NCBI GenBank assembly: GCA_964530115.1 | Contig: CAZGYD010000090.1 | Span: forward strand, 1 to 19,033 | DNA: 19,033 nucleotides | Origin: Fen-999 sp964530115 | Lineage (GTDB): Bacteria > Pseudomonadota > Gammaproteobacteria > Burkholderiales > Rhodocyclaceae | Reading direction: 5' to 3' | Shown: positions 1-7,753 of the stretch, piece by piece | How positions within the stretch are numbered: position 1 is the first letter of the stretch | Layout of the letters: each line of letters begins with the position of its first letter | Notes under the pieces: model-generated | What the model saw: the letters and a program-made list of their open reading frames with translations, nothing else | Told to the model about the DNA's origin: nothing | Database searches by the model: none | Translations under genes and position numbers: made by a program

Positions 1-273
1 GTCGAGTTCGAGATCCTCTACGGTGAGGGCATCTCGCGTGAGGGCGAGATCATCGAGCTTGGGGTGGCGAACGGCCTGATCGACAAGTCCGGGGCCTGGT
101 ACAGCTACAACGGCGAGAAGATCGGCCAGGGCAAGGACAACGTGCGGCAGTGGCTGAAGGAGCATCCCGAGAAGGCGCAGGAGATCGAACAGCAGATCCG
201 CGCCAAGGCCATGCCGGCCGTGGCGAGCGGCCGCGCGGCGGTGAGTGACGAGGCCCTTGTCGAGGAATTCTGA
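1..273 (+). CDS. recA: RecA recombinase, C-terminal 90 residues (5' truncated by window edge)
   Basis: RecA forms the ATP-dependent filament on single-stranded DNA that drives homologous recombination and LexA cleavage in the SOS response. Only the end of the protein is present. The frame opens at base 1 with VEFEILYGEGISREGEI, the end of the conserved core, and continues through the family's C-terminal subdomain (NGLIDKSGAWYSY, GQGKDN) to an acidic tail ending DEALVEEF. The stop is TGA at 271-273. recX overlaps its 3' end, the usual RecA/RecX arrangement. Identification rests on direct recognition of the conserved C-terminal sequence; the missing N-terminus is simply outside the window. Confidence 0.97.
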   Translation, partial: VEFEILYGEGISREGEIIELGVANGLIDKSGAWYSYNGEKIGQGKDNVRQWLKEHPEKAQEIEQQIRAKAMPAVASGRAAVSDEALVEEF

Positions 274-736
274 TCCTCAGGACGACGGGCAGTGGGCGCG
301 CGACATCGCGCTGCGCCTTTTGACCCGCCGTGAACATGCCGCCGCGGAGCTCGTGCGCAAGCTCGAGCAGCGCGGCATGGCCCGCGAGGCCGCCCGTGCG
401 GCCGTGCTCGAGCTGGGCGAGGCCGGCTGGCAGAGCGATGCACGCTATGCCCAGGAGTTCGCCTCCGCCCACGCCGCACGCGGCGACGGCCCGTTGAAGA
501 TCCGCGCGGCCCTCCAGGCGCGCGGGGTGGGGGAGCGTGAGGTGGGCGAGGCGCTCGCGGGCCTCGAGGTCGACTGGCTGGCCCAGGCCCGTCAGGCGCG
601 GGCCAAGCGCTTTGGCTTCCCCCTGCCCGTCGATCCGGCCGATCAGGCCCGTCAGCTGCGTTTTTTGCAAACGCGGGGTTTTCCCCCCGCCATCGCACGC
701 CAGGCCGTGCGTTCCACCGATTTCCAAGAAGACTGA
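245..736 (+). CDS. recX: Recombination regulatory protein RecX
   Basis: RecX binds RecA filaments and limits their extension and activity. The 163-residue product has the family's tandem three-helix modules: RDIALRLLTRREHAAAELVRKLEQRG, then LGEAGWQSDARYAQEFASAHAARGDGPLKIRAAL with the family-typical 'D-x-x-[YF]A' segment, then a third, poorer module ending FLQTRGFPPAIARQAV. The start is uncertain. GTG at 245 lies inside recA and gives a 29-base overlap; an in-frame TTG at 257 is the only other usual start before the conserved region begins. No ATG is available upstream of the conserved core. Overlap with recA implies cotranscription and translational coupling, which keeps the inhibitor tied to RecA synthesis. 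Confidence 0.9.
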   Translation: MTRPLSRNSDPQDDGQWARDIALRLLTRREHAAAELVRKLEQRGMAREAARAAVLELGEAGWQSDARYAQEFASAHAARGDGPLKIRAALQARGVGEREVGEALAGLEVDWLAQARQARAKRFGFPLPVDPADQARQLRFLQTRGFPPAIARQAVRSTDFQED

Positions 737-742
737 ACTGGC

Positions 743-3361
743 ATGAAGACCGCCGACATCCGCAAGAGCTTCCTCGACTTCTTCGCCTCCAAAGGCCACA
801 CCGTCGTCCCCTCCAGCAGCCTGGTGCCGGCTGGCGACCCGACCCTGCTGTTCACCAACGCGGGGATGAACCAGTTCAAGGACGTCTTCCTCGGCTTCGA
901 CAAGCGGCCCTACAGCCGCGCTGTCACGGCCCAGAAGTGCGTGCGTGCCGGCGGCAAGCACAACGATCTCGAGAACGTCGGTTACACCGCGCGACATCAC
1001 ACTTTTTTCGAGATGCTCGGCAACTTCAGCTTCGGCGACTACTTCAAGCGCGATGCGCTCCACTACGCCTGGGAGCTGTTGACGCAGGTCTTCAGGCTGC
1101 CGGCCGACCGGCTGTGGACCACCGTCTATGCCGAGGACGACGAGGCCTACGACATCTGGACGAAGGAGATCGGCGTGCCGGCCGAGCGCTGCATCCGCAT
1201 CGGCGACAACAAGGGCGCGCGCTACGCTTCCGACAACTTCTGGATGATGGGCGACACCGGCCCCTGCGGCCCCTGTTCGGAAATCTTCTACGACCACGGC
1301 CCGGGCATCCCCGGCGGTCCGCCCGGCTCGCCCGACGAGGACGGCGACCGCTACATCGAGATCTGGAACAACGTGTTCATGCAGTTCAACCGCGACGAAC
1401 ACGGCATCATGCATCCGCTGCCCAAGCCCTCGGTCGATACCGGCATGGGCCTGGAGCGGATCTCCGCGGTGCTCCAGGGCGTGCACTCGAACTACGAGAT
1501 CGATCTGTTCCGCAACCTCATTCGGGCCGCGGCGCGCGAGACGAGCGGGGCGGACATGGATTCGCCCTCGCTGCGGGTGCTCGCCGACCACATCCGCGCC
1601 TGTGCCTTCCTGCTCGCCGACGGCGTGATTCCCGGCAACGAGGGCCGCGGCTACGTGCTCCGCCGCATCATTCGCCGCGCCATCCGCCACGGCTGGAAGC
1701 TCGGCGCCCGTGCGCCCTTCTTCCACCGGATGGTGCCCGACCTCGTCGCCGAGATGGGCAGCGCCTATCCGGAGCTCGCCGCCGGGGAGAAGCGCGTCAT
1801 GGACATGCTCCGCCACGAGGAGGAGCGCTTCTTCGCCACCATCGAGCACGGCATGGCCATCCTCGAGGGCGAGCTCGCGGCGATGGCGAAGGCCGGTGCG
1901 AAGACTTTCGACGGCGAAACCGCCTTCAAGCTCCACGACACCTTCGGCTTCCCGCTCGACCTCACGGCCGACATTTGCCGCGAGCGCGGCGTCGGCGTCG
2001 ATGCCGGCGCCTTCGATGCGGCGATGGCACGACAGAAGGAGCAGGCGCGCGCCGCCGGCAAGTTCAGGATGGCCGCAGCACTCGAATACGAGGGGCCGGA
2101 GAGCCGCTTCCTCGGCTACGAGAAGCTCGAGGTGCCGGCGAAGATCGTCGCGCTCTACCGTGAGGGCACGCCGGTCAAGGAATTGAACGAGGGCGAGTTC
2201 GGCGTCGTCGTGCTCGACGAGACGCCCTTCTACGCCGAATCGGGCGGCCAGGTCGGCGACCGCGGCGAGATCCGCGGTGCCGGGCTGTTCGCCGTCGAGG
2301 ACACGCAGAAGATCCAGGCCGCGGTGTTCGGCCACCACGGCATCGTCAAGACCGGCCGGCTCGCGGTCGGCCAGGCGGTGACGGCGCGCGTGGATACCGC
2401 CGCACGGGCGGCCACCGCGCGCAACCACTCGGTCACGCACCTGATGCACAAGGCGCTCCGCGAAGTGCTGGGCAGTCATGTGCAGCAGAAGGGCTCGCTG
2501 GTCGATCCGGACAAGACGCGTTTCGACTTCGCCCACACGGCGCCGATGACGCCCGAGGAGATCCGCGAGGTCGAGGAGATCGTCAATGCCGAGATCCTCG
2601 CCAATGCGGCGACCGAGGCGCGCATCATGCCGATCGAGGAGGCGAAGAAGAGCGGTGCGATGATGCTCTTCGGTGAAAAGTACGGCGACGAGGTGCGCGT
2701 ACTGACCATCGGCTCGTCGAAGGAACTTTGCGGCGGCACCCACGTCGCGCGTACCGGCGATATCGGTCTGTTCAAGATCGTCTCCGAATCCGGCGTCGCG
2801 GCCGGGGTGCGCCGCGTCGAGGCGGTCACCGGCGCCAATGCGCTGCGCTATCTGCAGGAGCAGGAGCGGCGGGTCCAGGGGGTTGCCGCGCTGCTCAAGA
2901 CGCCGCCCGACGACATCGCCTCCCGGATTGCCGGCATCCTCGACAACGTGCGCACGCTCGAGAAGGAGCTGGCGCGCTTGAAGGCCAGGCTCGCCTCGGG
3001 TCAGGGCGACGACCTGGCCGCCCGCGCCGTCGACATCAAGGGCGTGAAGGTCCTCGCCGCGACGCTCGAAGGCGCCGACGTGCCGGCGCTGCGCGAGACC
3101 ATGGACAAGCTCAAGGACAGGCTGCAAACGGCGGTGATCGTGCTCGCGAGCACGAGCGACGGCAAGGTGAGCCTGATCGCCGGCGTCACGCCGTCGCTGA
3201 CTTCGAAGGTCAGGGCCGGCGAGCTCGTGAACATGGTCGCGGCGCAGGTCGGCGGCAAGGGCGGCGGCCGGCCGGACATGGCGCAGGCGGGCGGCACCGA
3301 TGCCGCGGCCTTGCCGAAGGCGCTGGCCTCGGTGCCGGCCTGGGTCGAAGCGCGGCTGTGA
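743..3361 (+). CDS. alaS: Alanyl-tRNA synthetase
   Basis: Charges tRNA-Ala with alanine in the cytoplasm and hydrolyses mischarged Ser- or Gly-tRNA. The 872-residue length is normal for the bacterial enzyme. The N-terminus (KTADIRKSFLDFF, then the FTNAGMNQFKDVFLG motif) opens the class II aminoacylation core. The editing domain keeps its zinc ligands, with HSVTH at residues 562-566 and CGGTH at 663-667. A coiled-coil-like stretch (LEKELARLKARLASG) and the glycine-rich DHHA1 end (VGGKGGGRPDMAQAGG) close the protein. ATG at 743 follows the recX stop by six bases, so it is probably read in the recA-recX-alaS order found in many proteobacteria. The stop TGA overlaps the GTG start of the next gene. 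Confidence 0.98.
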   Translation: MKTADIRKSFLDFFASKGHTVVPSSSLVPAGDPTLLFTNAGMNQFKDVFLGFDKRPYSRAVTAQKCVRAGGKHNDLENVGYTARHHTFFEMLGNFSFGDYFKRDALHYAWELLTQVFRLPADRLWTTVYAEDDEAYDIWTKEIGVPAERCIRIGDNKGARYASDNFWMMGDTGPCGPCSEIFYDHGPGIPGGPPGSPDEDGDRYIEIWNNVFMQFNRDEHGIMHPLPKPSVDTGMGLERISAVLQGVHSNYEIDLFRNLIRAAARETSGADMDSPSLRVLADHIRACAFLLADGVIPGNEGRGYVLRRIIRRAIRHGWKLGARAPFFHRMVPDLVAEMGSAYPELAAGEKRVMDMLRHEEERFFATIEHGMAILEGELAAMAKAGAKTFDGETAFKLHDTFGFPLDLTADICRERGVGVDAGAFDAAMARQKEQARAAGKFRMAAALEYEGPESRFLGYEKLEVPAKIVALYREGTPVKELNEGEFGVVVLDETPFYAESGGQVGDRGEIRGAGLFAVEDTQKIQAAVFGHHGIVKTGRLAVGQAVTARVDTAARAATARNHSVTHLMHKALREVLGSHVQQKGSLVDPDKTRFDFAHTAPMTPEEIREVEEIVNAEILANAATEARIMPIEEAKKSGAMMLFGEKYGDEVRVLTIGSSKELCGGTHVARTGDIGLFKIVSESGVAAGVRRVEAVTGANALRYLQEQERRVQGVAALLKTPPDDIASRIAGILDNVRTLEKELARLKARLASGQGDDLAARAVDIKGVKVLAATLEGADVPALRETMDKLKDRLQTAVIVLASTSDGKVSLIAGVTPSLTSKVRAGELVNMVAAQVGGKGGGRPDMAQAGGTDAAALPKALASVPAWVEARL

Positions 3362-3582
3362 GAGGGCGCGCACTGCTGGCGGTCCTCTCGGTCCTGGCGC
3401 TGTCGGGCTGTGCGGTCATCGCCGTGGCCGATGCCGCGGTCACGGTCGCCGCGGGGGCCGTGGGACTCGCGGCCGACGCCGCGATCGGTACCGTGAAGAT
3501 CGTCGGCAAGGGCGTCGGCAAGGCCGCCGACGCGGTGTTCGGCGACGACGGGGCGGCGAAAGCCTCCGCGGCTTCTGAGTAG
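3358..3582 (+). CDS. Small alanine/glycine-rich lipoprotein (NF038104-like)
   Basis: A 74-residue protein with a short lipoprotein signal peptide: MRGRALLAVLSVLALSGC, where LSGC is a clean lipobox and Cys18 would be acylated by the Lgt/LspA/Lnt pathway. The mature part is low in complexity (AVIAVADAAVTVAAGAVGLA, then GTVKIVGKGVGKAADAVFG) and could form an amphipathic or membrane-lying helix. It resembles short proteobacterial lipoproteins of the NF038104 type, which have no assigned function; this match is from memory. The GTG start at 3358 overlaps the alaS stop (GTGA), so translation is probably coupled to alaS. The residue after the lipobox Cys is Ala, not Asp, so outer-membrane sorting is expected by the E. 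coli rule. Confidence 0.8.
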   Translation: MRGRALLAVLSVLALSGCAVIAVADAAVTVAAGAVGLAADAAIGTVKIVGKGVGKAADAVFGDDGAAKASAASE

Positions 3583-3590
3583 CGCCGCTT

Positions 3591-3613
3591 CATCGCCCGG
3601 GCGGGCGGCGATG
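3591..3613. terminator. Candidate hairpin between convergent genes (weak terminator)
   Basis: CATCGCC (3591-3597) and GGCGATG (3607-3613) form a perfect 7-base stem around a 9-base GC-rich loop, nine bases after the lipoprotein stop. No T-run follows on either side, so it may be only an RNA 3'-end stabiliser or part of a Rho-dependent site. Confidence 0.35.
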
Positions 3614-3623
3614 GCATCCGCTC

Positions 3624-3649
3624 AAACTCAGCCGTCGTAACACGCCGGC
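3624..3649 (+). repeat. Dispersed short repeat, copy 1 (intergenic)
   Basis: Reads AAACTCAGCCGTCGTAA followed by CACGCCGGC. It differs from the perfect copies inside waaF and anmK by one base (C for G at repeat position 13). It lies between the convergent ends of the alaS-linked lipoprotein gene and the diguanylate cyclase gene. Confidence 0.75.
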
Positions 3650-3656
3650 CGCGTGC

Positions 3657-4562
3657 TCAGGCACGGTCCCAGCGGCAGACGCGGTTGCGGCCCTGTGCCT
3701 TGGCGCAGAACAGCGCCCGGTCGGCCTCCTTGATGCAGTGCTCGATCGAGGTTTCCGGCGAGAGCGGCGCGACGCCGAACGAGGCGGTGACCTTGATGGT
3801 GCGGCCGTCCCCCAGTTCGATCGCCGCCTTCTCGATTGCGGTGCGCACGCGCTCCATCGCCGCGACGGCGACGTCGGCCGCGGCATTCGGCAGGCAGAAC
3901 AGGAACTCCTCGCCGCCGTAGCGGAACATCGCGTCATAGCTGCGCAGGCGGCCACTGGCGATCTCGATCACGCTCTGCAGCACCCGGTCGCCGGCGATGT
4001 GGCCGTAGGTGTCATTGACGCGCTTGAAGTGGTCGAGATCCATCATGCACAGGCAGCAGGACTGTTTGCCGCGCAGCATGCGGTCCTGTTCCTCGCCGAG
4101 CCGCTTCATCATCGAGCTGCGGTTCCAGGCGCCGGTGAGCTGGTCGATCAGGCAGACCTGATCGATCATGCGGAACGACAGGCTCCGCAGCGCGAAGCGG
4201 AAGCTCAGCGACGCCTCGAGGATCGCATCGTACTCGTCGGAGGTGATCCGGCCCTGCTGCCGGTGCTTGGCGACGAGGTCGCGGGCGTGGGCATGCATCT
4301 CGCGGTGCAGTGTTTCGATGCGGGCGAATTCGTCGGCCCAGGGCGCCCAGTCGGCCATGTTCTGGCTGTACAGCCAGGTGCCGAAGGGGCAATGGCGGAA
4401 GCCGTCCTCCTGCGTGACGCTCGCCGGCACCGGCGAGCCGCAGATGATCGCCTTGTTCAGGCTGCCGAGCCAGCGGATGTGGGCGGCGATGCCGCTGTCC
4501 AGCTCGCGGATGGCGGCGATCATCCGCGACGGATCATCCTGCACGGTGCCCGCCCCTCCCAT
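3657..4562 (-). CDS. Diguanylate cyclase with N-terminal CZB (zinc-binding) domain, DgcZ-like
   Basis: Makes cyclic di-GMP from two GTP, a signal that promotes sessile growth and exopolysaccharide. The 301-residue protein has no membrane segment. Residues about 12-100 match the chemoreceptor zinc-binding (CZB) domain, with the expected ligands His28, Cys58 (in CPFGTWLYS), His86 and His90. The GGDEF domain follows at about 135-300, with the signature GGEEF at 216-220 and an intact product-inhibition I-site, RSYD at 207-210, five residues upstream. This is the architecture of E. coli DgcZ, whose activity is inhibited by zinc. The ATG is preceded by a strong GGAGGAGG Shine-Dalgarno. It lies 81 bases downstream of the HDOD/EAL gene on the same strand; a possible promoter of its own lies in that gap. 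Confidence 0.93.
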   Translation of the reverse strand: MGGAGTVQDDPSRMIAAIRELDSGIAAHIRWLGSLNKAIICGSPVPASVTQEDGFRHCPFGTWLYSQNMADWAPWADEFARIETLHREMHAHARDLVAKHRQQGRITSDEYDAILEASLSFRFALRSLSFRMIDQVCLIDQLTGAWNRSSMMKRLGEEQDRMLRGKQSCCLCMMDLDHFKRVNDTYGHIAGDRVLQSVIEIASGRLRSYDAMFRYGGEEFLFCLPNAAADVAVAAMERVRTAIEKAAIELGDGRTIKVTASFGVAPLSPETSIEHCIKEADRALFCAKAQGRNRVCRWDRA

Positions 4563-4598
4563 GGTTCCTCCTCCCGCTATTTCACTCTTTGTTATGGG

Positions 4599-4628
4599 AG
4601 TATAAGTCAGCGTCGAAGCAGGAGAAAA
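4599..4628 (-). promoter_or_regulatory. Possible promoter for the diguanylate cyclase gene
   Basis: On the - strand TATACT (4604-4599) resembles a -10 box, with TTTTCT (4628-4623) 18 bases upstream as a poor -35. It sits in the 81-base gap before the cyclase start. The -10 is good and the -35 weak, so this is tentative. Confidence 0.3.
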
Positions 4629-4643
4629 TCCGTCGGGTTCTCC

Positions 4644-5906
4644 CTACGCCGGGTCGGGGGCCGGTTGTCCAATGCCCGCGGCCCAGGCCAGGGCTTCGGT
4701 GAGACAGGTGTTGACCGCGAGGTGATCGAGTCCGGAGAGTTCGGCGAGGATGTCGTGGCAGCGCGGGCCGTCGCCATCCTCGAGGGCTTGGGCAAGCCGC
4801 AGCAGGGCCCCGAGTTCCCCGCCACCGGCCTCCAGCGCGGCCCGGATGTCGGCGCCGACATCGATGCCCTGCAGGATGTCGTCGAGATTCGTCGCCATCA
4901 CCGCGGGCATGAGAGACAGGATGCCGGTCATGAAGGCGCGGTCCTCGCATTCGCGGCGCCCGGGATGGACGGCGGCGGCGAGCAGCTCCATGAGCCGGCC
5001 GCGGGTCGCCGCGAGCTGGAGCAGCGGGTTGCCGAGCGGGTCGCTGCCGGGCCGCGTGTAGAGCAGGAGCTGCAGCCAGCGCTGCAGCTGCCGGCGGCCG
5101 AGCACCGAGATCGCATGGCTTAAGGACTTGATCGGGCCGGGAGCGCCGACGGCGACGGAATTGGTCAGCCGCATCAGGTTCATGGCCAGGCCGGTCTCCT
5201 TCTTGAACACGGCCTCGATGGCTTGCGTCTCGGCGTCTTCGAGCACCAGGCCGAGCAACTGGATCAGCGCGAGCTGGGAATGGCCGGGCTTCCTTCCGGC
5301 GAGGATGGCCGGCCGGGCGAAGAAGTAGCCCTGGAAGTAGGTGTAGCCCAGCGCCAGGCAGTCGTCGGCCTGCTCGCGGCTGTCGATCTTCTCGGCAAGC
5401 AGCCGGACCGGCCATCGCTGCAGATGGGCGGTGGTTTCGGCCAGCCCGGCGCGGTCGAGCGGCTGAAGGTCGACCTTGACGATGTCGATCAGGTCGAGGA
5501 GATCCTTGTAACGGCTCTCGAAATGGACGAAATCGTCGAGCGCGAGGCTGAAGCCGCGGGCCTTCAGCTCGCGGCAGCGGTCGACGATCGCCGGCGTGGG
5601 TTCCACCGTCTCCAATAGTTCGAGGACGATCTTGTCCGGCGGCAGGATCTCGATGCTGTCGGAGAGCAGCAGGGCCTCGTCGCAATTGATGAAGCCGCGG
5701 TAGGGGCCGAGCGCGCGGTCGATGCCGAGGTGGGCGAAGGCATGGCTGATCACGCTTGCCGAGGCCGCCAGATGGTTGTGGATGTCGGCCTCGTTCTTCA
5801 TGCCGCTGCGAAACAGCAGCTCGTAGGCATAGAGCTGCTGCCGGCGGTCGAGGATCGGCTGCCGGCCGAGGAAGATCTCTTCCGTGCCGGCGTCAGTGGC
5901 CGCCAT
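4644..5906 (-). CDS. EAL-HDOD signalling protein with degenerate EAL domain (YuxH/CdgJ type)
   Basis: A 420-residue cytoplasmic protein. The N-terminal EAL-like domain (about 10-205) starts with GRQPILDRRQQLYAYELLFR, where EAL itself is ELL. The loop that is normally DDFGTG reads DDFVHFE (124-130), while Lys144 (KVD), the AEKID segment (171-175) and FQGYFFARP (191-199) survive. Loss of these catalytic positions argues against c-di-GMP hydrolysis, as in other YuxH-class proteins. The C-terminal HDOD domain (about 210-405) is a helical output module found in signalling proteins and lacks phosphodiesterase residues. It probably works by protein contacts. The start overlaps the end of the phosphomannomutase gene by 14 bases, so the two are translated from one message. 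CdgJ-like relatives affect motility; a role here is inferred. Confidence 0.92.
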   Translation of the reverse strand: MAATDAGTEEIFLGRQPILDRRQQLYAYELLFRSGMKNEADIHNHLAASASVISHAFAHLGIDRALGPYRGFINCDEALLLSDSIEILPPDKIVLELLETVEPTPAIVDRCRELKARGFSLALDDFVHFESRYKDLLDLIDIVKVDLQPLDRAGLAETTAHLQRWPVRLLAEKIDSREQADDCLALGYTYFQGYFFARPAILAGRKPGHSQLALIQLLGLVLEDAETQAIEAVFKKETGLAMNLMRLTNSVAVGAPGPIKSLSHAISVLGRRQLQRWLQLLLYTRPGSDPLGNPLLQLAATRGRLMELLAAAVHPGRRECEDRAFMTGILSLMPAVMATNLDDILQGIDVGADIRAALEAGGGELGALLRLAQALEDGDGPRCHDILAELSGLDHLAVNTCLTEALAWAAGIGQPAPDPA

Positions 5907-7284
5907 GCGTGAAGTCGACCTCGATTCCCGGCCACACCGCGGTCAGCGCGTTGCGGAACTCGTCCTGGATGCGCGCGAGCGCCGCCTCGTTGTCGGCCTC
6001 GAAGCGCAGCACCACCACCGGCGTGGTGTTCGAGGCGCGCGCCAGGCCGAAGCCGTCCGGATATTCGGCGCGCACGCCGTCGATGGTGATCAGCTCGCGG
6101 GCGCCGGGGAAGCGGCCCTCCTTCTGGAGCTTCTCGATCAGCGCGTGCGGCTCCCCCTCCTTCATGCGGATGTTGAGCTCGGGCGTCGAGATGGCGTTGG
6201 GCAGGTGCTTGAGCGGCCAGTTGGCATCGTCCCAGCGCGAGACGATCTCGAGCAGCCTGGCGCCGGCGTAGAGGCCGTCGTCGAAGCCGAACCAGCGCTC
6301 CTTGAAGAAGATGTGGCCGCTCATTTCGCCGGCGAGCGGCGCGCCGGTCTCCTTGAGTTTGGCCTTGATGAAGGCGTGGCCCGTATTCCACATCAGCGGC
6401 CGGCCGCCTTGGTGGCGCACCGATTCGGCGACCCAGCGCGAGCACTTGACGTCGAAGATGATCTGCGCGCCGGGGTTGCGCGTGAGCACATCGGCGGCGA
6501 AGAGCATCAGCTGGCGGTCCGGGTAGATGATCTCGCCGTCCTTGGTGACGACGCCGAGCCGGTCGCCGTCGCCGTCGAAGGCGAGGCCCAGCTCGGCATC
6601 GGTTTCCTTGAGCGTGCGGATCACGTCCTTGAGGTTTTCGGGCTTCGAGGGGTCGGGGTGGTGGTTGGGAAAGCGGCCGTCGACCTCGCAGAACAGTTCG
6701 ATGACCTCGCAGCCCATGCGCCGGAAGAGCTCGGGGGCGAAGCCGCCGGCGACACCGTTGCCGCAATCGACGACGATCTTCATCGGCCGGGCGAGCTTGA
6801 CGTCATCGACGATGCGCTTCAGGTAGGCCTCCTTCACGTCGGCGTGCCGGAGCCGGCCCTTGCCCGTGGCCAGCCGGCCCTCCTCGATGCGCTTCCTCAG
6901 GTCCTGGATCAGCGGGCCGAACAGCGTCTGGCCGGCGAGCACCATCTTGAGGCCGTTGTAATCGGGCGGGTTGTGGCTGCCGGTGACCGAGACGCAGCTC
7001 TCGGTGCCAAGCTCGAAGGCCGCGAAATAGGTGACTGGCGTGGGCACGCAGCCGATGTCGACGACATCGACGCCGGCAGCGTTGATGCCTGCGGCGAGTG
7101 CCGCGGCGAGCGGCGGGCCGGAGAGCCGGCCGTCACGGCCGACGGCGATGGTCTTCACGCCGCGCTCGCGCGCTTCCGAGCCGATGGCCCGGCCGATGAC
7201 GCGCACCGCATCGGTGGTCAGCGACTTGTCGACGATGCCGCGGATGTCATAGGCCTTGAAGATTTCGGGGGCGATGGGGGTCAT
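5893..7284 (-). CDS. algC: Phosphomannomutase/phosphoglucomutase (AlgC-type)
   Basis: Interconverts mannose or glucose 6-phosphate and 1-phosphate through a bisphosphate intermediate, feeding GDP-mannose, UDP-glucose, LPS-core and exopolysaccharide synthesis. The 463 residues equal the length of Pseudomonas AlgC. All four functional loops are visible: the phosphoserine loop TGSHNPPDYNG (Ser103), the metal loop DGDGDR (Asp237, Asp239, Asp241), the sugar-specificity loop GEMSGH (319-324) and the phosphate-binding loop RASNTTP (416-422). I chose ATG 7284 (MTPIAPEIFKAYDIRG) because the family's FKAYDIRG motif then sits at the usual place; the open frame extends farther upstream without similarity. 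Its 3' end overlaps the HDOD/EAL gene. Substrate preference cannot be told from sequence alone. Confidence 0.95.
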   Translation of the reverse strand: MTPIAPEIFKAYDIRGIVDKSLTTDAVRVIGRAIGSEARERGVKTIAVGRDGRLSGPPLAAALAAGINAAGVDVVDIGCVPTPVTYFAAFELGTESCVSVTGSHNPPDYNGLKMVLAGQTLFGPLIQDLRKRIEEGRLATGKGRLRHADVKEAYLKRIVDDVKLARPMKIVVDCGNGVAGGFAPELFRRMGCEVIELFCEVDGRFPNHHPDPSKPENLKDVIRTLKETDAELGLAFDGDGDRLGVVTKDGEIIYPDRQLMLFAADVLTRNPGAQIIFDVKCSRWVAESVRHQGGRPLMWNTGHAFIKAKLKETGAPLAGEMSGHIFFKERWFGFDDGLYAGARLLEIVSRWDDANWPLKHLPNAISTPELNIRMKEGEPHALIEKLQKEGRFPGARELITIDGVRAEYPDGFGLARASNTTPVVVLRFEADNEAALARIQDEFRNALTAVWPGIEVDFTHGGH

Positions 7285-7327
7285 GGCGAAGCTCCGGAAA
7301 GGTGGATCGATTCGTTGGGTATTCGTA

Positions 7328-7753
7328 TTAGTGCAGCACTTTGGGCGGTTCGCTGACCGACTCCGGCGGGGCGGGCGAGGCATGGTGGAGGACCATGCGC
7401 CAGCCGAGCGCGCCGCGGACGAAGACGTTGGTGGCGACGACGGGGGCGTGCTGCGATTCGTCGGTGCGCACGGAAACGTGTTCGACGATGGTATGGACGG
7501 CGCAGAAGGGCGTCTGCACGGTCGTCTGCCCGGAGAGGCGGATGCGCAGCCGGGCGCCGCCCTCGAAGATACGACGCCAGGTTTCGCGGATCGCCGCATA
7601 GCCCGTCAGCCGCGGGCCGCCGGGATGGACGCAGACGATCTCCTCGTCCTCGGCCCATACCTGCATCAGCGTTTCGAGGTCGGCGCGCTCGATGGCGTCG
7701 TAGAAGGCGGCCTCGGCATCCTGCGGCGTGGGGAAGATCGGCTTGTCAGGCAT
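7328..7753 (-). CDS. SnoaL-like/DUF4440 nuclear-transport-factor-2 fold protein
   Basis: A 141-residue protein with the pattern of the NTF2/SnoaL fold: an N-terminal helix pair (DAEAAFYDAIERADLETLMQ), the W-A-E-D-E-E-I-x-C-V-H-P segment, GYAAIRETWRRIFEGG, then strands ending GWRMVLHHASP (about 116-126). Members are diverse (isomerases, hydrolases, non-catalytic subunits) and no reaction can be assigned. Its ATG overlaps the waaF stop by eight bases, and the phosphomannomutase gene starts 43 bases downstream, so it lies within the LPS/sugar-phosphate operon. That position is suggestive but not evidence of a sugar-related role. Length and start are well supported by the overlap. Confidence 0.85.
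   Translation of the reverse strand: MPDKPIFPTPQDAEAAFYDAIERADLETLMQVWAEDEEIVCVHPGGPRLTGYAAIRETWRRIFEGGARLRIRLSGQTTVQTPFCAVHTIVEHVSVRTDESQHAPVVATNVFVRGALGWRMVLHHASPAPPESVSEPPKVLH

Noticed and set aside
50..3373. 1107-codon open frame on the - strand opposite alaS
   Set aside because: Mirror frame of a GC-rich gene: Arg/Ala/Asp/Leu-rich translation with no domain, fully antisense to an unambiguous alaS.
3738..5123. 461-codon open frame on the + strand across the cyclase and EAL genes
   Set aside because: Crosses the boundary of two real genes on the other strand and shows no family similarity.
5884..7356. 490-codon open frame on the + strand opposite the phosphomannomutase gene
   Set aside because: Antisense shadow with no recognisable protein features.
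7285..7599. N-terminal extension of the phosphomannomutase frame
   Set aside because: It would overlap the DUF4440 gene for most of its length, and the family N-terminus begins at ATG 7284.
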